DNA from: Allolobophora icterica
Lineage: Eukaryota > Annelida > Clitellata > Crassiclitellata > Lumbricidae
NCBI GenBank assembly: GCA_963556255.1
Contig: OY744615.1
Location: 47,491,312-47,555,311 of the forward strand
Length of the DNA stretch: 64,000 nt
Direction: 5' to 3'
Part shown: piece by piece, positions 1-10,800 of the stretch
How positions within the stretch are numbered: position 1 is the first letter of the stretch
Layout: each line of letters opens with the position of its first letter
Program-made: the position numbers and the translations under genes
The notes under the pieces: generated by a model
Database searches by the model: none
Seen by the model: only the letters and a program-made list of their open reading frames with translations
Told to the model about the DNA's origin: nothing

Positions 1-2
1 AT

Positions 3-1529
3 AACTTCTATGCTGACATAGCAACTTCGGTGGACTATTCGGCTGAGGAAATCCTTAATCTTAAAAATAATACAGGAGCCAGTACCGGAATAAATAAATC
101 ATATGTGAGTATACTGGAAGTTGAAAGGCTCCTGCGCACACAGCGAAACACAGCTGCTGGTCTTGATGGATTGCCTGCTTGGCTCTTTCAGAAATGTTCT
201 TATGAGTTGGCGGAATTGGTAACTCATGTGTTTAATTGCTCTTTTGAAACTGGGACCATTCCAGATAACTGGCGCATCGCGGTGGTCACTCCTGTAAATA
301 AAGTTTCCAAACCATCTACTCTGTCTGACTTCAGACCTATATCTGTAACTCCAATCCTGTCAAGAATCGCAGAAAAAATTGTTGTTTCTAAGTGGCTTAG
401 ACCCAATTTGCCCCAAGAAGCTCTAGAGGATCAGTTTGGCTTCAGACCAACTGGCAGTTGTACCAGTGCACTCACCTTCTTTCTGCATCACGTCTCCCAG
501 ATGCTAGAAAGTAACTCTTATGTGCGTTGTTTGCTAGTCGACTTCTCTAAAGCTTTTGATGTTGTTGACCATTCAGTTCTAATACCTAAAGTCATGGCTT
601 TAAACATGCTGCCTGAAATTTCAAATTGGGTCATTGACTTCCTAACTGGTCGATCTCAAGTCCTCAAATATGGCAATGTACTTTCTGATTCTACTTCCAT
701 TAATCGCAGTATTATCCAAGGGTCTGGTCTTGGTCCCACCCTCTACATTGTAATGGAGAGCGATCTTAAACCCGTCTCTCTGTCCAACATCCTTTTCAAA
801 TTTGCAGATGATACTAACCTTCTCACCCCCCAAAATTCTCCTGTTAGCTTGGAATCTGAATTTGATAATATTAAGGATTGGGCCTCCAGGAACAGAATGA
901 CACTTAATTTTTCCAAGACTAAAGAAATTGTATTTCATAGACCGAATCCAAGACACTTGTCTCTTCCGGATCCTATCAGCAATGTTGAAAGAGTAAAAAT
1001 TGTCAAATTGCTGGGTGTTCTTTTTCGAGAAGACTTAAAATTTGATGACCATGTTTCATTTATTTTGAAGATATGCAGCCAACGCCTATACCCCCTAAAA
1101 GTCCTCCGATCTCAAGGAATGCCTCCCAGCAAACTAAAGAACATTTTTCAAGCCCTTGTAGTCTCACGACTAACGTATGCCATACCATCTTGGGGGGGAT
1201 TCCTGTCGGCTGAACTGGGTGGAAAAATTGAATCTTTTTTGCGCAGGGCTGGGCGCAGTAACCTCTTTAGTGGTGATGGTTTAACTTTAGAGAAGATTTG
1301 TGAAAAAATTGAATTGAAGTTCTTCAAAAGCATCCAGTCACCCCAACACTGTCTTCACCAATTACTGCCTGCAGAGCACCTTCATAAATTCAACTTAAGA
1401 AAAAGGGGACATGCTTTTGAATTACCGCACTTTAATACATTGCTACATAAGAAATCCTTCATCATTCGCTCACTGTACAAGTATAAAAACTGGGTTAATG
1501 CTGGTTCTAGTACCTGTTCTGATATCTAA
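3..1529 (+). CDS. CR1-clade LINE reverse transcriptase, 5'-truncated by the window edge
   Basis: The frame is open from the left edge of the window and a GTG at position 30 is only the first start-like codon, so the protein probably begins upstream. From position 30 there are 499 codons. Reverse transcriptase blocks appear in order: DFRPISVTPILSRIAEKIV (about residue 102), DFSKAFDVVDH (about 171), a degenerate SGLGPT block (about 233) where most LINEs have PQGS, and the catalytic FADD (about 258-261). The thumb and C-terminal region follow to a stop at 1529. No endonuclease domain is visible because the 5' part is outside. The block order is that of CR1/L2-type non-LTR retrotransposons, which copy their own RNA at nicked target DNA. 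The frame is intact, but the altered PQG block makes activity doubtful. Confidence 0.85.
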   Translation, partial: NFYADIATSVDYSAEEILNLKNNTGASTGINKSYVSILEVERLLRTQRNTAAGLDGLPAWLFQKCSYELAELVTHVFNCSFETGTIPDNWRIAVVTPVNKVSKPSTLSDFRPISVTPILSRIAEKIVVSKWLRPNLPQEALEDQFGFRPTGSCTSALTFFLHHVSQMLESNSYVRCLLVDFSKAFDVVDHSVLIPKVMALNMLPEISNWVIDFLTGRSQVLKYGNVLSDSTSINRSIIQGSGLGPTLYIVMESDLKPVSLSNILFKFADDTNLLTPQNSPVSLESEFDNIKDWASRNRMTLNFSKTKEIVFHRPNPRHLSLPDPISNVERVKIVKLLGVLFREDLKFDDHVSFILKICSQRLYPLKVLRSQGMPPSKLKNIFQALVVSRLTYAIPSWGGFLSAELGGKIESFLRRAGRSNLFSGDGLTLEKICEKIELKFFKSIQSPQHCLHQLLPAEHLHKFNLRKRGHAFELPHFNTLLHKKSFIIRSLYKYKNWVNAGSSTCSDI

Positions 1530-1812
1530 ACTGGCTCTTTTTGTAGACCATAGTAATGCTTATGTTCCTTAGAATGTAAGGCTTAGATCATAACTTTAGT
1601 TATAGATAGGCCTATGTATGTAAATAAGACACTATCGTTTATTGTTTATAATACTGTATAATGTATATGTATGTAAATAAGACATTATATAGAATTGCTT
1701 GTGTTTAAACTGTCTTACAGTGTTACTGATATTGTGATCATTTTGTATGTATTGTTGTAAAGTATGAGCGTTTGTCTTATACTAATAAAAGATTACTTAC
1801 TTACTTACTTAT
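1530..1812 (+). repeat. 3' UTR and (TTAC)n tail of the CR1-like LINE
   Basis: AT-rich noncoding sequence follows the RT stop codon. It ends with AATAAAAGATTACTTACTTA and further TTAC repeats. CR1-like LINEs typically end in a short tandem repeat instead of poly(A). The same kind of tail (AATAAAGAATATACTTAC) recurs at 25760-25795 and, inverted, at 37853-37985. Confidence 0.6.
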
Positions 1813-1975
1813 CTAGGTAAGTAAGTCAGTATATTCTTTGTTGTATAAATTGCATAACCACACATCTAGACGGAGTATTATACAAGATTCTTTGTAAGTA
1901 CATCACAAAATGTATAGTTAGGCCTATATATCACTTTTACATTTTTAATAATTTATAATAACGTCTTCCTTATAA

Positions 1976-1977
1976 CA

Positions 1978-2065
<88 letters not shown>
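1976..2065 (+). repeat. (GAT)n trinucleotide microsatellite
   Basis: About 29 uninterrupted GAT/ATG units. The duplicate copy at 47815-47843 has only about nine, so the array has changed length since the duplication. Confidence 0.95.
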
Positions 2066-2173
2066 GTTCACTGCCCGAGGGTAGGTTCATTGGCTTTATG
2101 CCACCTGGGGGTTGAGATGAGGTTGACTTTACATTTTTAGGAATTTATTATAATGTCCTTCTTATAAAACAAT

Positions 2174-2316
2174 GACGGACTTGTAGATAACCGATTGGTT
2201 AGAGCGTTCACCATGCAACGCGGAGTGTATGGGTTCGATCCTCCTTCTCACCTGAGACGGTTACTGTGTAAGGACCTTGAACAAGTCCTTCACGTGCAAA
2301 ATTTTGCTCAGCACCA
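2174..2316 (+). mobile_element. tRNA-derived SINE (family 1), 3' part replaced by microsatellite
   Basis: Pol III internal promoter boxes are visible: A-box-like TTGGTTAGAGCG at 2196-2207 and B box GGTTCGATCC at 2232-2241, spaced as in a tRNA. The body continues with a block resembling the core of CORE/MIR-type SINEs (GACCTTGAACAAGTCCTTCA). A (TCTG)n/(ACAG)n array interrupts it after GCACCATC. Better copies are at 5072-5266 and 50471-50662. Confidence 0.7.
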
Positions 2317-2735
<419 letters not shown>

Positions 2736-2955
2736 GACAGGTCCAGAAACTACTATTCCGCTCATAGGCGTAGACTATTCAATGATCCAGATGGGGCCAC
2801 AAATAGTAATTGCAATTAAAAATTTATATACCGCAACCACACGAGTTCTGCCAGTGGTGGGGTTATAATTCATTCATTCACATAATAATATAATGCATAA
2901 AACGTAGGCAATGGATTGTCATTGTGTATTGTACTTACATGGTTGATTTGTTGTA
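2736..2955. other. Spacer with LINE-tail-like end, no gene seen
   Basis: Unique-looking sequence shared with the duplicate at 48366-48585. It contains ATTTATATACCGC followed by TTCATTCATTCAC, which resembles the end of a LINE or SINE. No coding potential or structural RNA was recognised. Confidence 0.4.
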
Positions 2956-3062
2956 GTTTAACGACGCTGTGTCATAAAAAAATGATTAGCGTCGCCGTCC
3001 TCGTTTCTCCAGACTTGGGACTGGCACTACCAAAGGACGGACAGCGGTTGAGTTCGGGTATA
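2956..3062 (-). ncRNA. Candidate structured RNA, class B hairpin unit
   Basis: On the minus strand this reads through the conserved GGTAGTGCCAGTCCCAAG, a GA-rich linker, then a hairpin with stem GCGACGCT/AGCGTCGT (2962-2996). Inside it TCAT and ATGA can pair around a T-rich loop. It ends in the conserved GTTAAAC. A promoter-like box pair lies upstream on the same strand at 3139-3176. About fifteen related copies occur in the window. That it is transcribed is inference; a MITE-like origin is the alternative. Confidence 0.35.
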
Positions 3063-3138
3063 CGCATAACATTTATCACAAAGACGCTATGATCAGTTGA
3101 GGAGCGTGTGAGATCATACAACAACGCTGTTGAGAACA

Positions 3139-3176
3139 TTTTATAGACGAGATGAGTCAGTTTTAAAGGTGTCTAA
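3139..3176 (-). promoter_or_regulatory. PSE-like plus TATA module
   Basis: Read on the minus strand: TTAGACACCTTTAAAA (3161-3176) then TATA-like TCTATAAA (3139-3146). It precedes the class B unit by roughly 75 nt. The layout matches the repeated module described in the findings. The family name PSE is by analogy with snRNA genes only. Confidence 0.4.
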
Positions 3177-3179
3177 ATG

Positions 3180-3400
3180 TGGTTTCAATCTGTGGATAAA
3201 TCTCGGTGAAATCCTTCTTTTTAGTTGTAGCATCTGTTAGACAGCAAAGTCAACGATTTCCATAAATGGATGGCGCTGGTACACTTAGCATCCAATAGCA
3301 GTGTGAGTTTGTAGCCGTCAAATAGTTAGTTTAAATTGTTTAAAGATATTTTATGGCTAACAGAGCATTTGACGTCACCCGTACTATGCTGTTGGTTTGA
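3180..3400 (-). repeat. Conserved upstream block with degraded class A hairpin
   Basis: A block with CATCTGTTAGACAGC, GATGGCGCTGG and CAGTGTGAGTTTGTAGCC is followed by a decayed class A hairpin around 3340-3386. The same block lies beside promoter modules at 31975-32165, 40095-40250, 42290-42440, 42835-42960, 48800-49010 and 51690-51895. It behaves like a fixed part of a larger repeated unit. Confidence 0.55.
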
Positions 3401-3577
3401 CTGGATTTTACCCAGAGAGTATGACAGGACGTTCTCAGCTTGACATAGATGATATAGAATTATAGAGAAAGGGGATAAAGAATTATAGAGAATGGGGACT
3501 CTTGGTACTTCTAGATTACTATAATACTGAGAGTTTTTCCAGTGACCACAGTGCGCAAGTCACTGTAAACTTAATGT

Positions 3578-3683
3578 CAGTGCCGGCTCATAAATAGTCG
3601 CTTTTCCTGTTGGGCATCGCGGGCCACATGACGATTCGTTGGGGGCCAGATTTGGCCCGCGGGCCGGAGGTTGTGCACCACTG
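3578..3683. mobile_element. Short hAT-like MITE remnant
   Basis: The element begins CAGTGCCGG and ends GTGCACCACTG, so both termini carry CAGTG-type hAT ends. The interior contains TTGGCCCGCGGGCCGGAGG, a self-complementary GC-rich stretch. I see no clean 8-bp target duplication, so the call is tentative. The duplicate is at 49207-49311. Confidence 0.4.
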
Positions 3684-3685
3684 CT

Positions 3686-3800
3686 TTAGACACATATAGA
3701 AAGTTGTCAATCGAAGCTATGTGGGCACAAGACACAAGTGCGAATTTGTTAGAGCGCTCTTATTAGACACCTTTAAGAGTAATTTAACCAATGCTATATA
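3686..3800 (+). promoter_or_regulatory. Two tandem PSE-like/TATA modules
   Basis: A degenerate copy (TTAGACACATATAGAA at 3686) is followed 77 bp later by TTAGAGCGCTCTTATTAGAC with TTAGACACCTTTAAGA at 3763-3778 and CTATATA at 3794-3800. The 15-bp gap is typical of the family. The first copy keeps the sequence that the LTR element at 20485 has interrupted elsewhere. Confidence 0.4.
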
Positions 3801-3879
3801 GGCAGAGGACAGGTAGCTTTGTTAATCGCTCAGGTGTACAAACTCACAGTAACTAAACAAGCTAAAATGGTTTTGACTG

Positions 3880-4000
3880 TAATTACTGCACCACTACCCT
3901 ACCTGTGGTAGTACCATTCCCAAGCCTGGAGAAAATAGGAGGGTGACGTTAATCATCTTTGTTTTGACATAGTATCGTTAAACAGCAACTAAACAATCAA
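3880..4000 (+). ncRNA. Candidate structured RNA, class B unit
   Basis: ACTACC/GGTAGT form a short stem at 3892-3914. A CCCAAGCCTGGAG block and a GA-rich linker follow. The main hairpin (3953-3982) is partly decayed (GTGACGTT against AGTATCGT) and is followed by GTTAAAC. It lies about 85 nt after the TATA box at 3794. A class A hairpin follows at 4050-4088. Confidence 0.35.
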
Positions 4001-4049
4001 CCGATTCTCTCTAATAACGAAAGGCGACAACTTTTCTAAAATTTCCTAT

Positions 4050-4088
4050 CGACGTCAACGGCCTTTAATGCCAAAAATGTCTTTAAAC
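4050..4088 (+). ncRNA. Class A hairpin
   Basis: Stem start CGACGTC, inner loop with GGC and GCC able to pair, then AATGTC and TTTAAAC. The 3' stem strand is weakened by substitutions. Downstream lies GATTGGCTAGCGCGCTCG, the upstream block of another module whose core is replaced by a LINE tail. Confidence 0.35.
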
Positions 4089-4133
4089 TTTTGTTAACCA
4101 CAGCCGATTGGCTAGCGCGCTCGCTTTGTGTAA

Positions 4134-4146
4134 TTATTATTATTAC

Positions 4147-4180
<34 letters not shown>

Positions 4181-4429
4181 TATTTTTTTTTTGCCCCAAG
4201 GTACATATGATCCCTTGGGGACTTAAATATTAATTAAAATATGCAAATCATCTGGAACGGCCTCTATTCCTCAGGATTCGAGAGAGGGAAAGTGCTGCGG
4301 AAAGCTACTGCATTGAAGCGTTGGATTGTCAACGTCAGGCGTTGGAAGAGGTATGAGGTTTCTCGTGCATCAGCGGAAATGGTGCTCAGGCTCTTTCCAA
4401 GCGCCGTGATAAAGGCCAGGCCGTCGTTG

Positions 4430-4430
<1 letters not shown>
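4134..4430 (-). pseudogene. LINE 3' end, C-terminal coding remnant with 3' hairpin and (AAT)n tail
   Basis: On the minus strand a coding remnant carries YLFQRLTLTIQRFNA-type sequence near its stop (same family in better state at 49877-50040). A 3' UTR follows, with an 8-bp stem CCCCAAGG/CCTTGGGG (4194-4201 with 4213-4220) and a (TAA)n tail at 4134-4180. I recognise a LINE-type polyprotein C-terminus but not the clade. Confidence 0.55.
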
Positions 4431-4465
<35 letters not shown>

Positions 4466-4672
4466 GTTAATCATGCCAAGAAAATCGTCATGCCACACAC
4501 CAAACCACGCCGATGGTCGCGGATGGAGGGACTCCCAGGCCGGAGCGCTGAGGTGGGACTCCCAGGCCAAAGCGCGACTCAAGGGCTACTGGGAGAAGTA
4601 GCAAGACGGCAACGGAGACTGTGTGGCATGACGATCGCTAGGGCTCCTAGAGCCGACGGCACAAAGACAAAG
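4466..4672 (+). mobile_element. Retroposon sharing the Nimb LINE 3' tail, inserted in (ATT)n
   Basis: This unit sits inside an (ATT)n array and is absent at the same site of the duplicate copy (50041-50145). It carries AAGAAAATCGTCATG near its 5' end and ATGACGATCGCTAGGGCTCC near its 3' end. Both blocks also occur in the 3' end of the Nimb-like LINE (7800-7890). The middle holds two copies of GGACTCCCAGGC. It is a 5'-truncated non-autonomous retroposon. Confidence 0.65.
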
Positions 4673-4744
<72 letters not shown>

Positions 4745-4745
<1 letters not shown>

Positions 4746-4890
4746 GGGAGTGCAACATTAACCATATTCGCGATGATATGGCGTCGTTAAACAGAAACTA
4801 CCTACCTAGTGTTAAAACCCAATAATATAGATATGAGAAATATACGCTGTTTTAGACACCTCTTTTAAAGTGCTCAATATGAGTATAAAT
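4745..4890 (+). ncRNA. Class B hairpin variant followed by a PSE-like module
   Basis: AACCATATTCGCGATGATATG with GCGTCGTTAAAC is a divergent class B hairpin. About 50 nt later TTAGACACCTCTTTTAAAG (4851-4869) and GTATAAAT (4882-4889) form another box pair. The variant recurs at 46870-46990, where the inner stem is ATCATA/TATGAT. Confidence 0.3.
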
Positions 4891-5071
4891 TATTTAGCTC
4901 GCCGTCTAAAAGATTATGTAGATATTCTCTGCTGCATCAATTGCATAAACGCACTGTGGTGTACATATATCTAGACTGAGTATATAACATTTTTTGTAAA
5001 TATATTAAAAAATTTATAGTTGGTCAATTTACATTGTTAGGAATTTGCAATAACGTCTTTCCTATAACAAT

Positions 5072-5266
5072 GAGGGACTTGTAAGTAACCGATTGGTTAG
5101 AGCGTTCACCATGCAACGCGGAGTGTATGGGTTCGATCCTCCTCCTCACCTGAGGTGGTTACTGTGTAAGGACTGAACAAGTCCTTCACTCGCAAAATTT
5201 TACTCAGCGCCATCGATTGATGCTTGATCACTAGATTGGTGTACTTCATAAATGCTTAATAATAAT
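5072..5266 (+). mobile_element. tRNA-derived SINE (family 1), full-length copy
   Basis: A-box-like TTGGTTAGAGCG (5093-5104) and B box GGTTCGATCC (5130-5139) form a Pol III internal promoter. The body has ACTGAACAAGTCCTTCACTC and CTCAGCGCCATC. The 3' end is AATGCTTAATAATAAT, which may be borrowed from a LINE. Other copies: 2174, 47898, 50471, and head-truncated ones at 37120 and 37660. Confidence 0.8.
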
Positions 5267-5289
5267 TTGGCTGGATACTGTTGCTGTGA

Positions 5290-5560
5290 CATAGAAATTC
5301 ACAGTCAGTGAAATGGAGTTGTTTGGTGTTACAAATGTAACTTGATCATATTCTAGAAATTTGCCAAGCGGTACTGTTTAGGCAAGCGCATGGCACCAGC
5401 TTACACGCGAGCGCTGCGTCAAATCGGAGAGGTTGTCTAGAGGTTTACGGCATGAAGAACAATCAACATCTAGCTACTGGGAGACGGCACAGAGAGACAC
5501 ACAGAAACATACAGACTGAGAGATCCGTAAGATCGACGTTAAATGGTCCATAATCTCAAG
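5290..5560. repeat. Interspersed repeat, LINE-end-like
   Basis: Sequence with GGAGTTGTTTGGTGTTACAA, GCATGGCACCAGC and CGCTGCGTCAAATCGGAGAG. Copies occur at 28450-28690 and 50705-50940, and a related block sits beside LINE tails at 35690-35830 and 51940-52130. The related blocks look like the minus strand of a LINE C-terminus. Confidence 0.5.
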
Positions 5561-5647
5561 TATAAAATTATGCATAATATTTATCATGACTCTAGATGCT
5601 GTGATAGCACGGAAGAATTGATAGACGCTTCTGGGCGCGGTTAGAGT

Positions 5648-5687
5648 TATTTATAGATGCGATGGAATCAATATTAAAGGTGTCTAA
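5648..5687 (-). promoter_or_regulatory. PSE-like plus TATA module
   Basis: On the minus strand TTAGACACCTTTAAT (5673-5687) is followed by TATAAATA (5648-5655). The duplicate is at 51048-51085. Class A-like hairpins lie upstream at 5731-5775 and 5812-5855. Confidence 0.35.
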
Positions 5688-6256
5688 ATTTATACTTCAT
5701 CTTCACTACCACATTACCGGACAGCAGGATAGTTAACGACATCCTGTGGCTTCCAAGGCCGTTCGACAATAGAAAAAATCAACATATACAGGTAGGCGTA
5801 TAGTAGTAGTTTAACGACATCTTATAGCTACAAAGGCCGTTCTCGTCTTCAAAGTTTATTGAAATAGATCAACTCATTTTCGTATATCTTTCATCCAGTA
5901 GTTTCGTCTGCTTTTCTCCTGGTTGTTTTCGTGTCTGACAGTTTGTTGAGATGGTTATGTTAGGCAGATGGTTGGTGTTGAGCCTTGATAGTGTCTAGAT
6001 TAATATTAATATAGCCTAGATTAATATTTAGTATAATCGTTTAAGGTTCTTTTGGTGGCCATGAAAGGCTCTGTTGTTCTCATTTTTAACATTGACTTTG
6101 AAGCCTCAAAGGCCCATTATTAACTTTTGTGGCTTTTAGGCTTTTTAAAATCTGAAAAAAATTTATTTACCAATATATTTCATGAACTTTTAAACTGTTT
6201 CCACCTTATCTGTTAGGTATTCCTATCCCAGATCTTTGTTTTTATTATTATTCCAC

Positions 6257-6366
6257 AGTTTAACGTCGTCTTATGACACCAAAGGCCGTTGACGACAATT
6301 TAGAAATACAGTTTACAGAAAACGATAAACTTATAGTGTCCGAAAGACACCATTTAAAGGTGTCAA
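6257..6366 (-). ncRNA. Compact unit: promoter module plus class A hairpin
   Basis: On the minus strand: GACACCTTTAAAT (6352-6365), CTATAAG (6330-6336), then a hairpin at 6265-6296 with perfect 6-bp stem GTCGTC/GACGAC and GTTAAACTGTGG after it. The TATA to stem distance is about 40 nt. Closely similar compact units lie at 19534-19645, 27660-27765, 34218-34330 and 57620-57735. This is the clearest form of a possible small-RNA gene, although no T-run terminator follows. Confidence 0.4.
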
Positions 6367-6379
6367 ACATAAGCTTACA

Positions 6380-6970
6380 ATATCAATAATGTCACATCAT
6401 TTAAAGCAATATATCTAATGTTATTTATAAAACACATAGCTCTAAACTGTTTTGATACAAATTAAACAGTACTTCCCAACTATTGTCACTCGCAAGAAAT
6501 ATTTAAACAATTTCAGATGCACAGTACATATAATTATAATTATGACATTATATTCTTATTTTATCTTTGAAATGTTTAATTGATTATTTCTTATTCCTCA
6601 GTTCAATATCTGCCACTACAATCATATCATGTATGAAATAGTAATAAATTTCACATACATCATGCACATTAAATGAAACATATGGTTATACCAAGTTCCT
6701 TTTTTAAAGAAATTGTTCAGGTATCTAACACATTCAACTATAAGTTTTATTAATTAACAAAGCATATATGAGCATAATTGTCTCAAGTTTGATTTCAATG
6801 CATTCAAGTTACAATTACATGTATATTTCCTTTATTGCAACACAATAATACAGCACTATATAATATAATATTGATTTTACTCCAATACATAAACCAAATC
6901 AAACCATATGCGACATCCAAGCACCAAATGTTGGATGGTTGTAATATTGATACTCATTAATCAATGTATT
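6380..6970. other. AT-rich spacer, nothing recognised
   Basis: Very AT-rich sequence with short TATA runs. I see no coding region, hairpin family member or transposon end. Confidence 0.5.
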
Positions 6971-6974
6971 ATAT

Positions 6975-7635
6975 ATGCAATTTCCAAACTCACTCGCACT
7001 TCCTATTTTCACCTAAGGCGCCTTAGAGCTATCCGTCGCTCTCTGTCATCTCCAATTTTCACTTCAATTGTCCATGCATTTGTCTGCTCTAGACTTGACT
7101 ACTGCAATTCCCTCCTCATTGGTCTTCCCAAAGTCCGTCTTGCTCCTCTTCAGTCCGTTCTCAATGCTGCTGCTAGATTAATTGCCCGTCTTCCTCGATT
7201 CTCTCATATCACCACCTTTATGGCAGAAGAACTCCACTGGCTCCCGCTTTCTGCCCGCATCCAATTTAAGGTCCTCATCCTTGTCTCTAAGGCTCAGCTT
7301 GGTTTCGCTCCAAAATATTTATGTGACTTATTTCATCGCCCTCACTCTGCGGCTTCTCTTCGTCCTCTTCGTTCATCTGACCGTTTGGACCTCCTCGTTC
7401 CCCGTGTCAGGACTTCACTGGCTCAATCTAGGTCGTTTGCTTCCATTGGCCCTGCTCTTTGGAATGGGCTTCCTCCGTTTGTTCGTTCTTCTATTCTCTC
7501 AGGTAGCGTCTCTTCCTCTTTTACCTTTCTTAAAACTTGCTTTTTCTCTCGGGGTCTATCGCACTGGGAGCGCTTCTGAATGGCCCTCCCGCTAGAAGCG
7601 CTTTATAAATATCCGAATACAATACAATACAAATT
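6975..7635 (+). pseudogene. CR1-like LINE 3' end, 5'-truncated, with (ATACA)n tail
   Basis: The reading frame to 7579 encodes a typical LINE C-terminus: SRLDYCNSLLIGLPK, ARLIARLPRF, ELHWLPLSARI and FASIGPALWNGLPP. It ends HWERF and a stop. A short UTR, CGCTTTATAAATATCCGAAT, leads into ATACA repeats (7618-7632). The catalytic RT core is missing, so this is a dead 5' truncation of the usual target-primed type. Minus-strand relatives are at 38165-38345 and 44905-45130. Confidence 0.8.
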
Positions 7636-7794
7636 TACTAGCATCACACTCTCATTATATACTTGCAATTGAAAAGAAACGGTTATATAGGTTCTCAAAT
7701 AACCAATATGTAATGGATATAACTAAGGTTAATACACAAGAACATCATTACAAAATTTGACCTTTAGTAATTTGTTTAACTACCCTATCACCTT
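7636..7794. other. Short spacer, nothing recognised
   Basis: AT-rich sequence between a LINE tail and the 3' end of the Nimb-like LINE. Confidence 0.4.
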
Positions 7795-7890
7795 GTCACC
7801 TTGTGCTGTCAGCTCGTGGAGCTCTAGCGATCGTCCTGGTGAACACACTCCACCGTCTCCTATTCGATGCATGACGATTTTCTTGGCAAG

Positions 7891-10800
7891 TTAACAGGGG
7901 TGGTTTGCCATTGCCTTCCCCTGTTCGTTTTGTAATACATTTACTGTCAAAAGGGTTGAAATAGAAATGTCCCTTTTATACAGTTGACATTTATCTCGCA
8001 ACAACTTCGATATATCTTCGTTTTTACATTCAAGTAGGAGGTGGTGAATAGTCTCCTTGACCTGACAGGTATCACATAAACCACTAGAATGTCGTTTTAT
8101 GATAAACAACCTTTGATTAGTATTCGCCACTCCCAGACGTAATCTAGAAATTTGGACTTCTTTATGTCTATAAGGTTCCAAATATTTAATATCTGTACTT
8201 ACAATTGGACATATAGATTTATAAAAATGTCCTCTATTATCATTAACATATTCTAATTGCCATTTATTTACTATATAAAGTTTAATTAAAGTAAAAATTT
8301 CTGAAAGTTCAAGATAATTAGTAGAATTAACATCAATATTCAGGGCTTCTTTAGCCAAAGTATCTGCTCGATCATTGCCTGTCAAGTCAATGTGACTTGG
8401 TATCCAAATAAATCTTATTTGATTAGAATTTAGTTTGTTAATGAGAGATAATAAATCATTCAATAAAGCAGGTCTAGACTGAGAATAAGACTCTTTAATT
8501 GATGTAAGAACACTCAATGAATCAGAAAAAATCGCAAATTGACAATTCCTATAACATTCGGAGTTTAAAATCCATGTAACAGTTTCTATAATTGCAGTCA
8601 ACTCTGCGGCATAAATACTGGAGTTGTTACATAATCTGAATTTTTTATCTATATTTAAACTTGGTACTGTAAAGGCAGCAGAAACACTATGATCTACCTT
8701 TGACCCATCAGTATAGATATGTACGTAAGAGTCGTATTTAGAAACTAATTCTAAAGCAGATTGCTTTAAAAATTCTGGATGATCAATTTTCTTATTTATT
8801 AACTTACTCAGAGTTAAATCAACCTCTACTTGTTTGTTACACCAAAGAGGTTCAGAAGGGAAGGAAGGGCCAATGAATGATGTATTAAGTGATGAAAAAA
8901 ATTCAAAAGTACGAGTATAAATGGAATGCTCCTTACTCTCAGGAGTCCTAAAAATGTTTGTCAAGTGATTTTCCATTGTTGCTGCATTTATGTGAAATTT
9001 ATTACCCAAAATTTTAGTCCCACATTTTATTGAATTTTGGAGTCGTCTTAAATGAAGAGGTAACTCCCCACATTCATTTTGAAGTGCTGAGGCTGCAGTA
9101 CCCCTAGGGGTTCCACAACATAATCTAAGTGCCTCAGTTTGAATACAGGAAAGTTTATCCAGGTAAGATTTACAGGCAGATGAATAAGCAACATCGCCAT
9201 AATCTAAAATAGACCTAATTAAAGCTCTATAGATGGTTAAGAGAGTTTTCTTACAAGCTCCCCAACCATAACCACTGATTGCTCTTATGAGATTTAACCT
9301 CTTTTTGCATTTTTCAATTATATAATCAATATGTGCTTTCCAACTCAATTTACTGTCAAAAATTACTCCCAAGAATTTGACCTCATTTTCCATTTTAATT
9401 TGTTCTTTATCAATTTTAATAGTAATCCTTGATAAATTATTACTTTTGGAGAAAAGGACTCCAGTCGTTTTATTAATAGATATTTTAAAACCATTTTTAT
9501 TACACCAATTTTGTATTAAATTGATCGATAATTGAATTTTATTTTGTAATATTTTAACATTTCTATGTCCTAAATAAATAGCACTATCATCAGCAAACAG
9601 TGACATCTCTACACCATCCACACCTGCAGCAATATCATTTATCATTAGCAAGAATAAAAGAGGAGATATTACCGAACCCTGGGGTGTACCATTCTGTTGT
9701 ATACATTTATCAGAAAGTTCTGCCCCAACTTTCACTTGAAAAGTTCTATTTGAAAGAAAGTTTTCAATCCAGTTAAATGTATTACCCACTATTCCCAAAT
9801 GCTGAATTTTATTTAAAAGGGTAGGTACATGTAACATGTCATATGCTCTTTCAAAGTCAATAAAAATAGCTAATACATGTTCTTTATTTTTAATTTTTTT
9901 AAGAATAGTATCCTGAAGTTTAAGGATTTGATCATTTGTACTTCTATATTTTCGAAAGCCAGACTGATTTTTTGAAATAAGGTTATTTTTTTCCAAAAAC
10001 CATTGAAGACGTTTTGTTACCATTGTTTCCATAACTTTACAAAGTGTTGGAGTCAGTGATATAGGTCGATAAGATTCTGGAATCGATGCGTTTTTATTAG
10101 GTTTTAATAATGGTAGAATAATGGCATGATGCCAGTCAATTGGCAATTTCCCTTCCTCCCAGATTTCATTATAAAATATTAATAGGGTATTAAGAGCATT
10201 ATTATGGAGATGTTTTAATAATTCATAAGGTAGTTTGTCATCACCTGGTGACTTATTATTTTTAGCTGATCTAATTGCTTGTTTCAATTCATTAAGATAA
10301 AACCTCTCATTTAAGATTTCCATTTCATGAACAGGACTACTGTCAATCCTATTAGGGTTATTTTGTAAATTATTATCTTTGATATAATTTAAGAATTTTT
10401 CGTTATAATTTTGGGTACTACTAGTATTTACATAAGTGTTAGCTAAAAGATTTGCTTTTTCAAGGTTTGTTTCAGCTATTAATTCATTACAATTCAGAGT
10501 AGGAATGGAACTATAGGTTGCAATACCATTCATTTTTCTTGCCCATGTCCAAACAGACCCCAATTTTGTCTGATCCGTGAGTTCAGAGCAATATGCTTGC
10601 CAACACGTTTTTGCTTCTGTTTTGAGGGTCTGTTTAACTATAGCCTCTTGCTTTTTATATTCCAAATAATCATTTAACTCCCTTGTTTTATTCATTTTAT
10701 TCCTATATTGATTTCTCTTATAAATGGCTTCACTACACTTATCATTCCAATATGGTAGAGGCCTGAATTTTTTATTTTTATTCTTTTTATTTTTTAGATT

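Noticed and set aside
642..956. Minus-strand frame of 104 codons
   Set aside because: Shadow of the CR1-like RT coding strand.
3578..3683. Confident hAT element with target duplication
   Set aside because: Ends look right but the 8-bp flanks CTTAATGT and CTTTAGAC do not match.
5093..5139. A genuine tRNA gene
   Set aside because: A and B boxes are present but acceptor and anticodon arms do not fold; several copies with SINE bodies show it is a SINE head.
6265..6296. SECIS element or histone 3' stem-loop
   Set aside because: No SECIS core quartet and no histone stem-loop consensus; the loop sequence differs.
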